64,000 nt of DNA from Betaproteobacteria bacterium (GTDB lineage Bacteria > Pseudomonadota > Gammaproteobacteria > Burkholderiales > Burkholderiaceae_F), in the NCBI GenBank assembly GCA_016861185.1, contig BOKW01000006.1, forward strand, positions 124,001 to 188,000, read 5' to 3'. Below, in pieces: positions 16,907 through 26,319 of the stretch (its first letter is position 1; each line of letters opens with the position of its first letter). A program made the translations under genes and the position numbers. Below the pieces are notes generated by a model. That model saw nothing but the letters and a program-made list of their open reading frames with translations. It was not told the origin of the DNA and searched no databases.

Positions 16907-18730
16907 CTACAGCTTGACCTTGAGCCGCACGAGCGTGGCCTTCAGCGTCTCGTTGTCCGGCTCCTTCTTCCAGTACTCGCGCCACAGCCGCCGCGCCGCG
17001 TCGCGCTCGCCCTGCGCCCACATCACTTCGCCGAGGTGTGCGGCGACCTCCGCCTCGGGCTTGAGCTTGTACGCGCGCTCCAGATACTCGCGTGCGCGCG
17101 CGAGATCGCCGAGACGGAAGTAGACCCAGCCCATCGAGTCGAGGATGTAGCCGTCTTCGGGCGCGAGCTGGAGCGCCTTTTCGATCAGCTCGCGCGCCTC
17201 CTGCAGCCGGATGTTGCGATCGGCGAAGGTGTAGCCGAGCGCGTTGTACGCGTGCGCGTAGTCGGGCCGCAGCTTGATCAGCTGGCGCAGGTGGCCTTCC
17301 ATCACGTCGAGCTTGTCGAGCCGCTCGGCCGCCATCGCCGCGTCGTACAGCAAGCCCGCGTCGTCGGGCGCGCGCGCCAGCCCCTGCGCGAGCACGTCGA
17401 AGGCGTCGCGGTGGCGCTTCGCCTCGCGCAGAAGCTGCGCTTCCGCGAGCACGACCTGGGTGCGTTCCTCGTTGCTGTTGACCGGCGTCTCGGCGAGCAC
17501 CTTGCGGCCTTCTTCGACGCGCTTCATCTTGCCCAGCACCAGCGCGCGCCGCACGCGCGCGTTGACGTACTGGTCGCCGCCGTCGATGCGGTCGAGCCAT
17601 TGCAGCGCTTCGGGGTAGCGCTTTTCCTCTTCGGCGATGCGCGCGAGGTTCAGATAGGCGGGGTCGGGATCGCGCTCGACGCCCGGGCTTTCCTCGAGCA
17701 GCTTGAGGTAGCGCTCGAACAGCCTGCGGGCGTCGGCGCGCAGCGCCGGCGTCTCGAGCGAAAGCACCGCGAGCGCGTACAACGCGTCGAGATTGCGTTC
17801 GTCGGCGCCGACGACCTGCGCGAACTGCGCGCGCGCCTCGTCGTACTTCGCGTCGGCCACGAGCAGCCGCGCGTAACCCATGCGCGCGTCGAGCGCCTTC
17901 GGATTGCGCGCGAGGAAGTCCTGCAGAAGCTGCAGGGCGCGCGCGCGTCCGGCCGCGTCGTCCTTGCCTTCAGGCCGCGCGATCAGTTGCGCGGCGGTCA
18001 GCGCGGCGCGTTCGAAATCGGGACGCAGTGCGAGCGCGGATTGCGCCAGCTCGATCGCGCGCGGCGCGAGCCCCGCCGCATGCGCGCCGCCGGCGAGCAC
18101 GAGCCGCACGTCGGCGCCGATCTTCGGATCGTCGCGGTAGGGCTGGGCGAGCTTCTCGAGCAGCGCGAAACCCGCCGCGCGATCCGGCGCGCGCGCGAGC
18201 GAACGCTGAACGCGCGCCAGTTCGGCGGCCGGGTCGGCCGCCGCCTTGATCTGCGCCGCGAGCGCCGTGGCCGCTTCGTCGTATCTGCCGTTGGCGACCA
18301 GCAGCGCGGTCACCGCCTGCGCCGCTTCGTTCGACGCCGGATCCAGCTCGCGCCAGAGCTGCGCCGCTTCGAGCGCCTGCGGCGCGGCGCGGCCGCCGAC
18401 TGCGATCTCGGTCGCGCGCCGCGCGAGCCGCGCATCGCGTGTGGCGCGCGCGACGCTGAGATAGGTGGCGAACGCGGCGCCCGTGTCGCCGCGCTGCAGT
18501 GCGACCTCGGCGGCCATGATCTGGAACAGCAGCGGGCCGCTGAGGTTGACGTCCGGCGGCACGCCGGCCGGCCTGGGCGGGCTCTCCGCGGCCGCCTGCG
18601 GCGCGGCCGGCTGCGTCTCGGCGGATTCGGGCGCAGCCGCCGGAGGGCTTGCGCAACCTACAATCGCCGCCGTCGAGGCCAGGGCCGCAAGCGCGGAAAG
18701 ACGTCGGGACCAAGCCATCGCGTGAGCCAT
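16907..18730 (-). CDS. tetratricopeptide repeat lipoprotein
   Basis: A 607-residue protein with a lipoprotein signal (VGC, Cys26) and a low-complexity Ala/Pro linker to about residue 60. An array of helical TPR repeats then runs almost to the C-terminus; several units have the Trp/Leu-Gly-Tyr-Ala-Pro spacing, such as AYNALGYTFADRNIRLQEARELIEKAL and YILDSMGWVYFRLGDLARAREYLERAY. Such proteins scaffold complexes in the periplasm. Its position next to lolB suggests a role in the cell envelope, but this is inference. ATG 18730 and ATG 18718 are both possible starts. It is divergent from mutM. Confidence 0.85.
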   Translation of the reverse strand: MAHAMAWSRRLSALAALASTAAIVGCASPPAAAPESAETQPAAPQAAAESPPRPAGVPPDVNLSGPLLFQIMAAEVALQRGDTGAAFATYLSVARATRDARLARRATEIAVGGRAAPQALEAAQLWRELDPASNEAAQAVTALLVANGRYDEAATALAAQIKAAADPAAELARVQRSLARAPDRAAGFALLEKLAQPYRDDPKIGADVRLVLAGGAHAAGLAPRAIELAQSALALRPDFERAALTAAQLIARPEGKDDAAGRARALQLLQDFLARNPKALDARMGYARLLVADAKYDEARAQFAQVVGADERNLDALYALAVLSLETPALRADARRLFERYLKLLEESPGVERDPDPAYLNLARIAEEEKRYPEALQWLDRIDGGDQYVNARVRRALVLGKMKRVEEGRKVLAETPVNSNEERTQVVLAEAQLLREAKRHRDAFDVLAQGLARAPDDAGLLYDAAMAAERLDKLDVMEGHLRQLIKLRPDYAHAYNALGYTFADRNIRLQEARELIEKALQLAPEDGYILDSMGWVYFRLGDLARAREYLERAYKLKPEAEVAAHLGEVMWAQGERDAARRLWREYWKKEPDNETLKATLVRLKVKL

Positions 18731-18949
18731 GATGCGAACACCGGAAGGCGCCGGGGCCGCGGCAGCGCGGCGATCGGCGCGAATGAATCGTGCTGCAGTT
18801 TAGCCTCGCCGCCGTATCGACACGACCGCGGGATAAGCGCCCGACGAAGGGCGCTTTGCCGATGACCGCGGAAACGGCCTTTGGTGCCCGACCGCGCGAA
18901 GACCACCGCGAGGGGAGCCTGCAGAAGGTCGCCCGCGGCAGTGATCCCG

Positions 18950-19786
18950 ATGCCTGAGCTGCCCGAAGTCGAAGTCACGCGCCGCGCGCTGGCGCCGCAC
19001 GTCGAAGGGCGCACGGTGCGGCGGCTCGTCGTGCGCGAACGCCGGCTGCGCTGGCCGGTGCCGGTGCAGCTTGCGCGCGCGCTCGCAAACCAGCCGGTGC
19101 TCGCGCTCGAGCGGCGCGGCAAGTATCTGCTTTGGCGCTTCGCGCGCGGCACGCTGATCTCGCACCTCGGCATGTCGGGATCGTGGCGCGTGCACCTGGG
19201 TGCTGCGCCCGCGCCGGGCGTGCACGACCACGTCGACATCGTCTTCGACGATGCAGCAGCGCGGCTGGCGCGGCTCACGGATCCGCGCCGCTTCGGCGCG
19301 CTGCTGTGGCACGCGGCGCGCGACGGCGCGATCGAGCGGCACCCGTTGCTCGCCGCGCTCGGCATCGAGCCGTTCGATGCGCGCTTCGACGGACCGTGGC
19401 TGTACGCGGGCACGCGCGGCCGCAGCGCTTCGATCAAGCAGGTGCTGCTCGAGGGCCGAGTCGTCGTCGGCGTCGGCAACATCTACGCGTCCGAAAGCCT
19501 CTTCCGCGCCTGCATCCACCCGGCGCTGCCGGCGCGGCGGCTCGGCCCAGCGCGTTGCGCGCGGCTGGCCGAAGCGATCCGCGCGGTGCTCGCCGAGGCG
19601 ATCGGCGTCGGCGGCAGCACGCTGCGCGACTTCGTCGGCGCCGACGGCGCGCAGGGCTACTTCATGCTCGACGCGTTCGTCTACGACCGCGCGGGGCTGC
19701 CGTGCAAGATCTGCGGCGCGCCGATCCGCCGCCTCGTGCAGGGCCAGCGCGCGACGTTCTTTTGCCCGCGCTGCCAGCGCCGCTGA
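18950..19786 (+). CDS. mutM: formamidopyrimidine-DNA glycosylase
   Basis: A 278-residue DNA repair enzyme that removes 8-oxoguanine and ring-opened purines and nicks the strand by beta,delta-elimination. After Met come Pro2 (the nucleophile) and Glu3 in [11 protein letters not shown], then the lysine in RRGKYLLW. A helix-two-turn-helix region follows and the C-terminal zinc finger CKIC...CPRC has all four cysteines. I chose ATG 18950 because Pro2 must follow the start; the open frame begins earlier. mutY lies two genes downstream on the same strand, so both arms of the GO repair system are grouped. Confidence 0.95.
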   Translation: MPELPEVEVTRRALAPHVEGRTVRRLVVRERRLRWPVPVQLARALANQPVLALERRGKYLLWRFARGTLISHLGMSGSWRVHLGAAPAPGVHDHVDIVFDDAAARLARLTDPRRFGALLWHAARDGAIERHPLLAALGIEPFDARFDGPWLYAGTRGRSASIKQVLLEGRVVVGVGNIYASESLFRACIHPALPARRLGPARCARLAEAIRAVLAEAIGVGGSTLRDFVGADGAQGYFMLDAFVYDRAGLPCKICGAPIRRLVQGQRATFFCPRCQRR

Positions 19787-19906
19787 GCGCGCCCCGGTTC
19801 GAACGAACAGCGGGCGCTTGATCATCCATTTCTCGCTATCGCGCGACTGTGCGCCCCCGAGGGTGCGTGCTAGAGTCGTCCGCGCCTCTTGGACGTGGCT
19901 TGGCCG

Positions 19907-21895
19907 ATGGCTCAACTCGCGACGAGTTTTCAGGAATACGGCGCCTGGCGCGATTCGCTCGCGGGTGCGATCGGGCAGCTCCGCCGCTGGCTCGAGCAGT
20001 CCCAGCTTCTCGAAGCCGATGCCGCGCGCCGGCTCGATGTCGCGCTCGACCGCCTCGGCGAGGACAAGCTGGTCATCGCCTTCGTGGCCGAGTTCTCGCG
20101 CGGCAAATCCGAGCTGATCAACGCGATCTTCTTTGCCGACTACGGGCGGCGCATCCTGCCGTCGTCGGCCGGGCGCACCACGATGTGTCCGACCGAGCTG
20201 ATGTACGACGAGTCGCTGCCGCCGTGCATCCGCGCGCTGCCGATCGAAACGCGCGCGCGGCTCGGCACGACGACCGACTTCAAGAAGGCGAGCGCCGAGT
20301 GGCGCGTCTTTCCGGTCAACACGTCGTCGCCCGACGGCATGCTGCACGCGTTCCGGCTGGTCGCCGAAACGGTCAGGGTGTCGGTCGACGAGGCGCGCAT
20401 GTACGGGCTGTTCGATCCCGACGATCCGGACCAGGCGCTCGCGATCGACAAGCACGGCATGGTCGAGATTTCGCGCTGGCGCCACGCGGTGATCAACTTC
20501 CCGCATCCGCTGCTCAAGCAGGGGCTCGTGATCCTCGACACGCCGGGGCTCAATGCGATCGGCACCGAGCCGGAGCTGACGCTGTCGCTGGTGCCGAGCG
20601 CGCACGCGGTGCTGTTCGTGCTCGCCGCCGACACCGGCGTCACCAAGAGCGACCTCGACGTCTGGCGCCACATCGTCGGCGACTCGGGCAACGCGCACAA
20701 CCACATCGCGGTGCTGAACAAGATCGACGGCCTGTGGGACGCGCTGAAGAGCGAGGAGGAGGTCGACGCCGAGGTGCAGCGCCAGGTCGCGAGCGTCAGC
20801 CGCACGCTCGATCTGGCGCCGGAGCGCGTGTTCCCGGTGTCGGCGCAGAAGGGCCTGGTCGCCAAGGTCACCGACGACACGCGGCTGCTGCAGTTGAGCC
20901 GACTGCCGGCGCTCGAAGGCGCGCTGGTGGACCTGCTGGTGCCGGCCAAGCAGCGCATCGTGCGCGACCAGGCGATCGCCGTGGTCGAGCGCGTCAACGC
21001 CGAGGTGCGGCAGGCGCTCGCCGCGCGCGAGCGCAATCTGATCGAGCAGCTCTACGAGCTGCGCGCGCTGCAGGGCAAGAACCAGAGCTCGATCGAGCGC
21101 ATGCTGATCCGAGCGCAGGGCGAGCAGCGCGAGTTCGAGGACAACGTCCGCAAGATCGTCGCCGCGCGGGTCGTGCTGTCGAAGCTGTCGGAGCAGGCGT
21201 ACGAGCCGCTGCGGCTCGAGTCGCTGCGCGGCCGCGTGCTCGAGGCGCGCGAGCGCATGCGCAGGAGCCGGCTCACCCCGCAGTTCCTGTCGGCGGTCAA
21301 GGACTACTTCGCGCAACTGCGCGAGCTGCTGCGCGCGTCCAGCGCCAAGCTGCTCGAGATCGAGCAGATGGTGCTCGGCGTGCAGCGCCGCTTCGCCGAG
21401 GATCTGGGCTGGAGCACGCCGCCGCCGATGCCTTTTTCGCTCGACACCTACATGGCCGAGCTGGAGCGCGCGGAGGCGGCGTACAGGAACCACTTCGGCG
21501 CGCTCGCGGTGCTGACGCGCGACAAGTGGTCGCTGATCGAGCGCTTCTTCGACACCGTCGTGTCGAAGTCGCGCGAAGTGTTCGCCGCGGCCGAGCGCGA
21601 CGCCGAAGCCTGGGTGCGTTCGCTGCTGCCGCCGCTCGAGGTGCAGGTGCGCGAGCAGCGCGCCCAGCTCAAGAAGCGCGCCGAGTCGGTCGCGCGCATC
21701 CGCGACGCGCAGGAATCGCTCGACGAGCGCATCGGCCAGCTCGAGGAGGCGCTCGAGGACGTGCAATCCAAGCTCGAGGAGCTGAAGCAGCTCGGCGGCC
21801 GCGCCCGCCAGATTGCCGACCGCGAGCCGGCACCGATGCCGGCGCGCGCGGCCAACGACGCCGAAACGCCGGCCTATCTGCGCGTCGAGATCTGA
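19907..21895 (+). CDS. dynamin-family GTPase
   Basis: A 662-residue large GTPase. The P-loop FSRGKS sits near residue 57 in VAEFSRGKSELINA, the G2 threonines follow in SAGRTTMCPTEL, G3 is DTPGLNAIG and G4 is NKID. The C-terminal half is long and helical with coiled-coil character (ESLDERIGQLEEALEDVQSKLEELKQL), as in dynamin stalks. Bacterial dynamins remodel membranes or respond to membrane stress; the role here is unknown. ATG 19907 is preferred to TTG 19889, and neither has a good ribosome binding site. It lies between mutM and mutY on the same strand. Confidence 0.85.
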   Translation: MAQLATSFQEYGAWRDSLAGAIGQLRRWLEQSQLLEADAARRLDVALDRLGEDKLVIAFVAEFSRGKSELINAIFFADYGRRILPSSAGRTTMCPTELMYDESLPPCIRALPIETRARLGTTTDFKKASAEWRVFPVNTSSPDGMLHAFRLVAETVRVSVDEARMYGLFDPDDPDQALAIDKHGMVEISRWRHAVINFPHPLLKQGLVILDTPGLNAIGTEPELTLSLVPSAHAVLFVLAADTGVTKSDLDVWRHIVGDSGNAHNHIAVLNKIDGLWDALKSEEEVDAEVQRQVASVSRTLDLAPERVFPVSAQKGLVAKVTDDTRLLQLSRLPALEGALVDLLVPAKQRIVRDQAIAVVERVNAEVRQALAARERNLIEQLYELRALQGKNQSSIERMLIRAQGEQREFEDNVRKIVAARVVLSKLSEQAYEPLRLESLRGRVLEARERMRRSRLTPQFLSAVKDYFAQLRELLRASSAKLLEIEQMVLGVQRRFAEDLGWSTPPPMPFSLDTYMAELERAEAAYRNHFGALAVLTRDKWSLIERFFDTVVSKSREVFAAAERDAEAWVRSLLPPLEVQVREQRAQLKKRAESVARIRDAQESLDERIGQLEEALEDVQSKLEELKQLGGRARQIADREPAPMPARAANDAETPAYLRVEI

Positions 21896-21963
21896 AGACG
21901 CGCCGGCGCGGGGCGCCGTGTATCGTGGCGCCGCTTCGATTCAACCGCGCCCCCGATCGACCG

Positions 21964-23091
21964 ATGAGCGAGTTCGCCGAACGCGTCGTCGCGTGGCAGA
22001 CGGCGCACGGACGGCGCGACCTGCCGTGGCAGGGCACGCGCGATCCGTACCGCGTCTGGCTGTCGGAGATCATGCTGCAGCAGACGCAGGTGGCGACCGT
22101 CGTCGACTACTACGCGCGCTTTCTGCAACGCTTTCCCGACGTGGCGAACCTGGCCGCCGCGCCGCTCGCGGACGTGATGCGGCTGTGGGCCGGGCTCGGC
22201 TATTACAGCCGCGCGCGCAACCTGCACGCCTGCGCGCGCCGCGTCGTGACCGAACACGGCGGCGAATTCCCGCGCGATGCGCAGGCGCTCGCGCGGCTGC
22301 CGGGCATCGGCCGCTCGACCGCCGCGGCGATCGCCGCCTTCTGCTTCGGCGAGCGTGCCGCGATCCTCGACGGCAACGTCAAGCGCGTGCTCGCACGACA
22401 CTTCGGCATCGAAGGTTTTCCGGGTGCGGCCGCGGTCGAGCGCCGGCTCTGGCAGCTCGCAGGCGAGCTGCTGCCGCAGCGGCGCGCGATGCCCGCCTAC
22501 ACGCAGGGGCTCATGGATCTGGGCGCCACCGTCTGTACGCGCGCGCGGCCGCGCTGCGAGGTCTGCCCGGTCGCGCCGACCTGTGTGGCGCTTCGAACCC
22601 GTCGCGTGACCGAACTGCCGGCGCCGCGACCGCGCAAGCCCGTGCCGACGCGGCGCGTGCAGATGCTGATTGCCGTGCACGACGGCGCCGTTCTCGTCGA
22701 AGAACGGCCGCCGGCGGGCGTGTGGGGCGGGCTGCTCGCGCTGCCGCAATTCGACAGCGCGGCGGCGCTGCGCGCCGCGCTGCGAGCGCTCGCCGACGGT
22801 GCACGCGCGCGGCGGCTGCCTGCGCGTCGCCACGCTTTCACGCATTTCACGCTGGAGTTCACGCCGCACGTCGTTCGCCTCGCGCGGATCGCGCAGCGCG
22901 CGGCCGAACCGGGCGCCGTGTGGCTGCCGCTCGTGCAGATCGAGAGCGCGGCGCTGCCGACGCCGATCCGCGCGCTGCTGCGCGACGTGCGCTCGGCGCT
23001 CGCTGCCCCGCAGGCGGCGCGCGCGCGTCATACTCCGGCCGTCGCGCCGCCCAAACGCGAAGAACGTCACGACAAGGAGACTCGCCGATGA
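21964..23091 (+). CDS. mutY: A/G-specific adenine glycosylase
   Basis: A 375-residue repair enzyme that removes adenine mispaired with 8-oxoguanine. The catalytic glutamate is in SEIMLQQTQV, the helix-hairpin-helix in LPGIGRSTAAAI, and the catalytic aspartate in ILDGNVKRVLAR. The [4Fe-4S] cluster cysteines are spaced C-x6-C-x2-C-x5-C (CTRARPRCEVCPVAPTC). The C-terminal third is a NUDIX-like domain that recognises 8-oxoguanine (PPAGVWGGLLALPQF). Its stop overlaps the start of the Bug receptor gene (ATGA), an unusual partner that suggests translational coupling. Confidence 0.95.
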   Translation: MSEFAERVVAWQTAHGRRDLPWQGTRDPYRVWLSEIMLQQTQVATVVDYYARFLQRFPDVANLAAAPLADVMRLWAGLGYYSRARNLHACARRVVTEHGGEFPRDAQALARLPGIGRSTAAAIAAFCFGERAAILDGNVKRVLARHFGIEGFPGAAAVERRLWQLAGELLPQRRAMPAYTQGLMDLGATVCTRARPRCEVCPVAPTCVALRTRRVTELPAPRPRKPVPTRRVQMLIAVHDGAVLVEERPPAGVWGGLLALPQFDSAAALRAALRALADGARARRLPARRHAFTHFTLEFTPHVVRLARIAQRAAEPGAVWLPLVQIESAALPTPIRALLRDVRSALAAPQAARARHTPAVAPPKREERHDKETRR

Positions 23092-24086
23092 AACGACTTC
23101 ACCTCTCGATCGCGGCCGCGTGCGCCGCCGCGCTGCTCGTCGCCGCGCCGGCCGCGCTTGCACAGACAGGCTCGACCGGGGCCGCCGCCTGGCCCGCCAA
23201 GCCCGTTCGCATCGTCGCGGTGTTCCCGCCCGGCGGATCGGTCGACCAGGTCGCGCGCGTGCTGTCGGCGCAGCTCGCGCAGCAGCTCGGCCAGCAGTTC
23301 GTCGTCGAGAACAAGGGCGGCGCGTCGGGTTCGATCGGCACCGCGGAGGTCGCGCGCGCGGCGCCGGACGGCTACACGTTCGCCGTGGTGTTCGACACGC
23401 ACGCGGTCAACCCTTCGCTGATCCCGAACCTGCCGTTCGACACCGTCAAGGATCTCGCGCCGGTGATGCTGATCGGCACCTCGGCGATGGCGATCGTCGC
23501 GCACGCGAGCCAGCCGTACAAGGATTTCCGCGACGTGATCGCAGCGGCGAAAGCCAAGCCCGGCAGCGTGTCGTTCGGCTCGATCGGCACGGGCAGCCTG
23601 GGTCATCTCGCGATGGCGCAGATCGGCAACCAGCTCGGCATCGAGTGGACGCACGTGCCTTACCGCGGCGGCGGGCCGCTGATGAACGACGCCGTCGCGG
23701 GCCAGGTGCCGCTCGCGATCGGCACGGTCTTCCTGGTCAATCCGCACGTCAAGAGCGGCAAGGTCAGGGCGCTCGCGGTCACCTCGCGCAAGCCCGATCC
23801 TTCGCTGCCGGGCGCTGCGCCGCTCGTCGATCAGGGTGTACCGGGATTCGAGGCGCTCGCGTGGTGGGGCGTGTTCGCGCCGGCCGGCACGCCGCCGCCG
23901 ATCGTGCGCCGGATGCACGAGGAGCTTGCCAAGGCGTTGAAGGTGTCCGCGGTCGCCGAACGGCTGACGGGGCAGGGCATGGAGATCGTCGGCGGCGGAC
24001 CCGAGCAGCTCGACCGCTTCGTGCGCGCGGAGATCGATCGCTGGGGGAAGGTCGTGCGCGACAACAAGATCAAGGCCGGCGACTGA
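23088..24086 (+). CDS. Bug family tripartite tricarboxylate transporter substrate-binding protein
   Basis: A 332-residue periplasmic solute receptor of the Bug/TctC family. It has a signal peptide (residues 1-25, ending ALAQ), then WPAKPVRIVAVFPPGGSVDQVARVL, the GASGSIGTAEVARAAPDGYT turn and the VPYRGGGPLMNDAVAGQVP segment, all standard. These receptors bind carboxylates such as citrate or amino acids. No TctA or TctB membrane genes are nearby, which is common for orphan Bug proteins in this order. The ligand cannot be told. AAGGAGA lies 8 bases before ATG 23088, and the start overlaps the mutY stop. Confidence 0.9.
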   Translation: MKRLHLSIAAACAAALLVAAPAALAQTGSTGAAAWPAKPVRIVAVFPPGGSVDQVARVLSAQLAQQLGQQFVVENKGGASGSIGTAEVARAAPDGYTFAVVFDTHAVNPSLIPNLPFDTVKDLAPVMLIGTSAMAIVAHASQPYKDFRDVIAAAKAKPGSVSFGSIGTGSLGHLAMAQIGNQLGIEWTHVPYRGGGPLMNDAVAGQVPLAIGTVFLVNPHVKSGKVRALAVTSRKPDPSLPGAAPLVDQGVPGFEALAWWGVFAPAGTPPPIVRRMHEELAKALKVSAVAERLTGQGMEIVGGGPEQLDRFVRAEIDRWGKVVRDNKIKAGD

Positions 24087-24620
24087 TCAGTCCTCCGGCT
24101 CGACGCCCAGCGCGACGAGGAAGCGCGACACCATGTTGTAGGTCGCGATCGTCCCTACGAGCTCGACGGTGCAGCGATCGCCGAGCGCGCGCCGCACCGC
24201 TCGGAAGGCCGCGTCGCTCACGGAAACGCTGCGGGTCATCTCGATGGTCAGCGCGAGCGCCGCGCGTTCGGTCGCATCGAACAGCGTGGCGTCGTCCCTT
24301 GCTGCGTCGGGATCGCGCAGCGCTTCAACCTGCGCGGCGCTGCCGCCCGCCTTGACGAACTCCGGCGCGTGATGGTGGAACTCGTATTCGGCGCCGTTGA
24401 GCACCGCGACGACGCACATCGCCAGTTCGCGCAGCTTCGGGTCGAGCGCGAGCTCGCTGCGCACCGCGCGCAGGTGCGCGTTCCAGCCTGCCGCGAAGGG
24501 CGCGCTGTGCAGCAGCATGCGGTCGAGGTTCAGCAGGCGGCCGCCGCGCCGCGCGCGGATCGCCGCGACGAGTTCGGCCGGCTCCTTCAGATCGGCGGGC
24601 TGGTAGGGAATGCGAGGCAT
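24087..24620 (-). CDS. carboxymuconolactone decarboxylase/AhpD-fold family protein
   Basis: A 177-residue all-helical protein of the carboxymuconolactone decarboxylase/AhpD superfamily. The segment LALDPKLRELAMCVVAVLNGAEYEFHHHAPEFVKAGGSAAQVEAL is the family core. The peroxidatic CxxC pair of AhpD is missing, since only one cysteine is present there, so it is not a typical AhpD. Members act as decarboxylases, hydroperoxide reductases or have unknown roles. Its stop abuts the stop of the convergent Bug receptor gene. The 97 bases upstream contain short direct repeats but no gene. Confidence 0.75.
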   Translation of the reverse strand: MPRIPYQPADLKEPAELVAAIRARRGGRLLNLDRMLLHSAPFAAGWNAHLRAVRSELALDPKLRELAMCVVAVLNGAEYEFHHHAPEFVKAGGSAAQVEALRDPDAARDDATLFDATERAALALTIEMTRSVSVSDAAFRAVRRALGDRCTVELVGTIATYNMVSRFLVALGVEPED

Positions 24621-24717
24621 GGTTCGGATTGCGGATTGCGGAGCGCGGATTGCGTTCGTCAGGGTGCGGCGCCGCGAACGGGGCGCGCGATGCGCGATGC
24701 GCGATCCGCGAGGCGAG

Positions 24718-25350
24718 TCACTTCAGCACCGCGTGCTGCCGCAGGTACTGCGAGACGATCTCGAGGCGTGCGTGCGCGTCGTCCAGCTCCATCAGCTTCT
24801 GCTTCGCCTTCAGCGGCACCGGCAGCACTTCGCACAGTCTGTTGCCGACCCACACGCTCGAATCCATGCGGAACGGCTTGTCGAAAGGCATGCCGCCGAG
24901 CACGTCGCTTTCCTCGCCGGTGCGCCGCTTCTCCGCGATCTGCGCGCCGAGGTCGTCGATGATGCGCGCGAGCAGATCGGCGCACGGTTTGTGCTCGGGT
25001 TCGATCGGCAGATCCTCGTCGGGATCGATCAGGTCGACTTCGCCGAGCATCAGCCCGTTGGCCCGCGCGTGCGAGCGCTGGATGCGGAAGCGCTGCATGC
25101 CGACGGTGCGCAGGTGCAGAAGTCCGAGCTGCTTCATGTCCCACGCCCGGATCGAGGCGAGGCAGCCGACCGTTTCCGTGTGCGCCAGCCCGCCGACCTC
25201 GGCGCCCTTGGTGATCAGGCAGACGCCGAACGGCGCTTCGTCCTGCATGCAGTCGCGCACCATGTCCATGTAGCGCGCCTCGAAGATGCGCAGCGGCAGC
25301 ACGCCGCCCGGAAACAGCACGGTGTTCAGCGGAAAGAGCGGGATTTCCAT
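24718..25350 (-). CDS. LON peptidase substrate-binding domain protein
   Basis: A 210-residue protein consisting of the N-terminal LON domain alone, without the ATPase or protease. The opening MEIPLFPLNTVLFPGGVLPLRIFEARYMDMV is diagnostic, and a helical extension follows. The function of stand-alone LON-domain proteins is not settled; recognition of protein or RNA is suggested for relatives. Its ATG overlaps the rapZ stop (TGATG), so translation is coupled to rapZ. This pairing sits at the distal end of the ptsN-hprK-rapZ block. Confidence 0.85.
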   Translation of the reverse strand: MEIPLFPLNTVLFPGGVLPLRIFEARYMDMVRDCMQDEAPFGVCLITKGAEVGGLAHTETVGCLASIRAWDMKQLGLLHLRTVGMQRFRIQRSHARANGLMLGEVDLIDPDEDLPIEPEHKPCADLLARIIDDLGAQIAEKRRTGEESDVLGGMPFDKPFRMDSSVWVGNRLCEVLPVPLKAKQKLMELDDAHARLEIVSQYLRQHAVLK

Positions 25351-26210
25351 CACAGCTTGTCGATGACCCGGTGGCGCACCAGCACGTGGTCGTGCGCGGC
25401 GAGCCGGCGCGCGAGCTGCTCGACCACGTAAGGCGAACGGTGCTGACCTCCTGTGCAGCCCACCGCGACGGTCAGATAGTGGCGATTGTCCGCCGTGTAG
25501 CTCGGCAGCCAGCGTTCGATGAACGAGGCGATGTCGTCGATCATCTGGCGAACGTCCGGCGAGCCCGCGAGGTACTCGACCACCGGCGCGTCCAGACCGG
25601 TCAGCGGGCGCAATTGCGGGTCGTAGTACGGGTTTGGCAGGTTGCGCACGTCGAACACGAAGTCCGCCGCGACCGGAACGCCGTTCTTGAAGGCGAAGGA
25701 CTCGAAGGCGAGCGTCAGTTGCGTCGGCGGGCTGTCGACGAAATTGCGCACCCAGACGCGCAGCGTGGTGGGCTGCAGCCCGCCGGTGTCGATCATGTGG
25801 CCGACCGTCTCCAGCGGCGCGAGCAACTCGCGCTCCGCCTCGATGCATTCGGTCAGCGTCGGTTCGCGGTCGTCCTTCTTCAGCCGTTGCGACAGCGGGT
25901 GGCGGCGCCGCGTCTCGGAGTAGCGCTGCACCAGCGCGGCAGTCGCCGCGGTCAGGAACAGCACCTTGACGTCGTGCCGGGTGGCGCGCAGTCCGTCGAT
26001 GATCCGCGGCAGGTCGGCGAGCGAGGCCTCCGAGCGCGCATCGATCGACACCGCGAGATCGCGATGGCCGGCGCCGGAAAGGTAGCTGCAGACGTCCTCG
26101 AGGAATCGCAGCGGCAGGTTGTCGACGCAGTAATACCCGATGTCCTCCAGCAGCCGGATCGCCACCGACTTGCCGGAACCGGACATGCCGGTGACCAGGA
26201 CCACGCGCAT
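25350..26210 (-). CDS. rapZ: RNase adapter protein RapZ
   Basis: A 286-residue nucleotide-binding protein (YvcJ/YhbJ family). Walker A GMSGSGKS is at residues 8-15, followed by DIGYYCVDNLP; the C-terminal half has VRNFVDSP, FVFDVRNLPNPYYDP and GCTGGQHRSPYVVE, the signature of the family. In Escherichia coli RapZ guides RNase E to the small RNA GlmZ and so controls glucosamine-6-phosphate synthesis. The role in betaproteobacteria is inferred. I chose ATG 26210, where the P-loop domain begins. Downstream of hprK with psiF between, it belongs to the PTS-Ntr locus. Confidence 0.93.
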   Translation of the reverse strand: MRVVLVTGMSGSGKSVAIRLLEDIGYYCVDNLPLRFLEDVCSYLSGAGHRDLAVSIDARSEASLADLPRIIDGLRATRHDVKVLFLTAATAALVQRYSETRRRHPLSQRLKKDDREPTLTECIEAERELLAPLETVGHMIDTGGLQPTTLRVWVRNFVDSPPTQLTLAFESFAFKNGVPVAADFVFDVRNLPNPYYDPQLRPLTGLDAPVVEYLAGSPDVRQMIDDIASFIERWLPSYTADNRHYLTVAVGCTGGQHRSPYVVEQLARRLAAHDHVLVRHRVIDKL

Positions 26211-26272
26211 GACCGGGATTCTTGCACGGCGGCGCGGCGGCGGCCGGCGAGGGCGCAAGCGCCGCCCGGATG

Positions 26273-26298
26273 AAAAAGGGCGCGGGAGTCCCGCGCCC
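26273..26298 (-). terminator. rho-independent terminator after psiF-like gene
   Basis: On the minus strand a perfect 9-bp stem (26290-26298 with 26278-26286, GGGCGCGGG type) with a 3-base loop is followed by five T residues (26273-26277). It lies 22 bases after the psiF-like stop and about 60 bases before rapZ, so rapZ probably has its own promoter or depends on readthrough. Confidence 0.8.
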
Positions 26299-26319
26299 TC
26301 GATCGCTCGCGCCCGGCGT

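Noticed and set aside
24621..24717. Short direct repeats (GATTGCG and GCGATGC words) between two genes
   Set aside because: They are brief, imperfect and without flanking structure; probably simple sequence drift.
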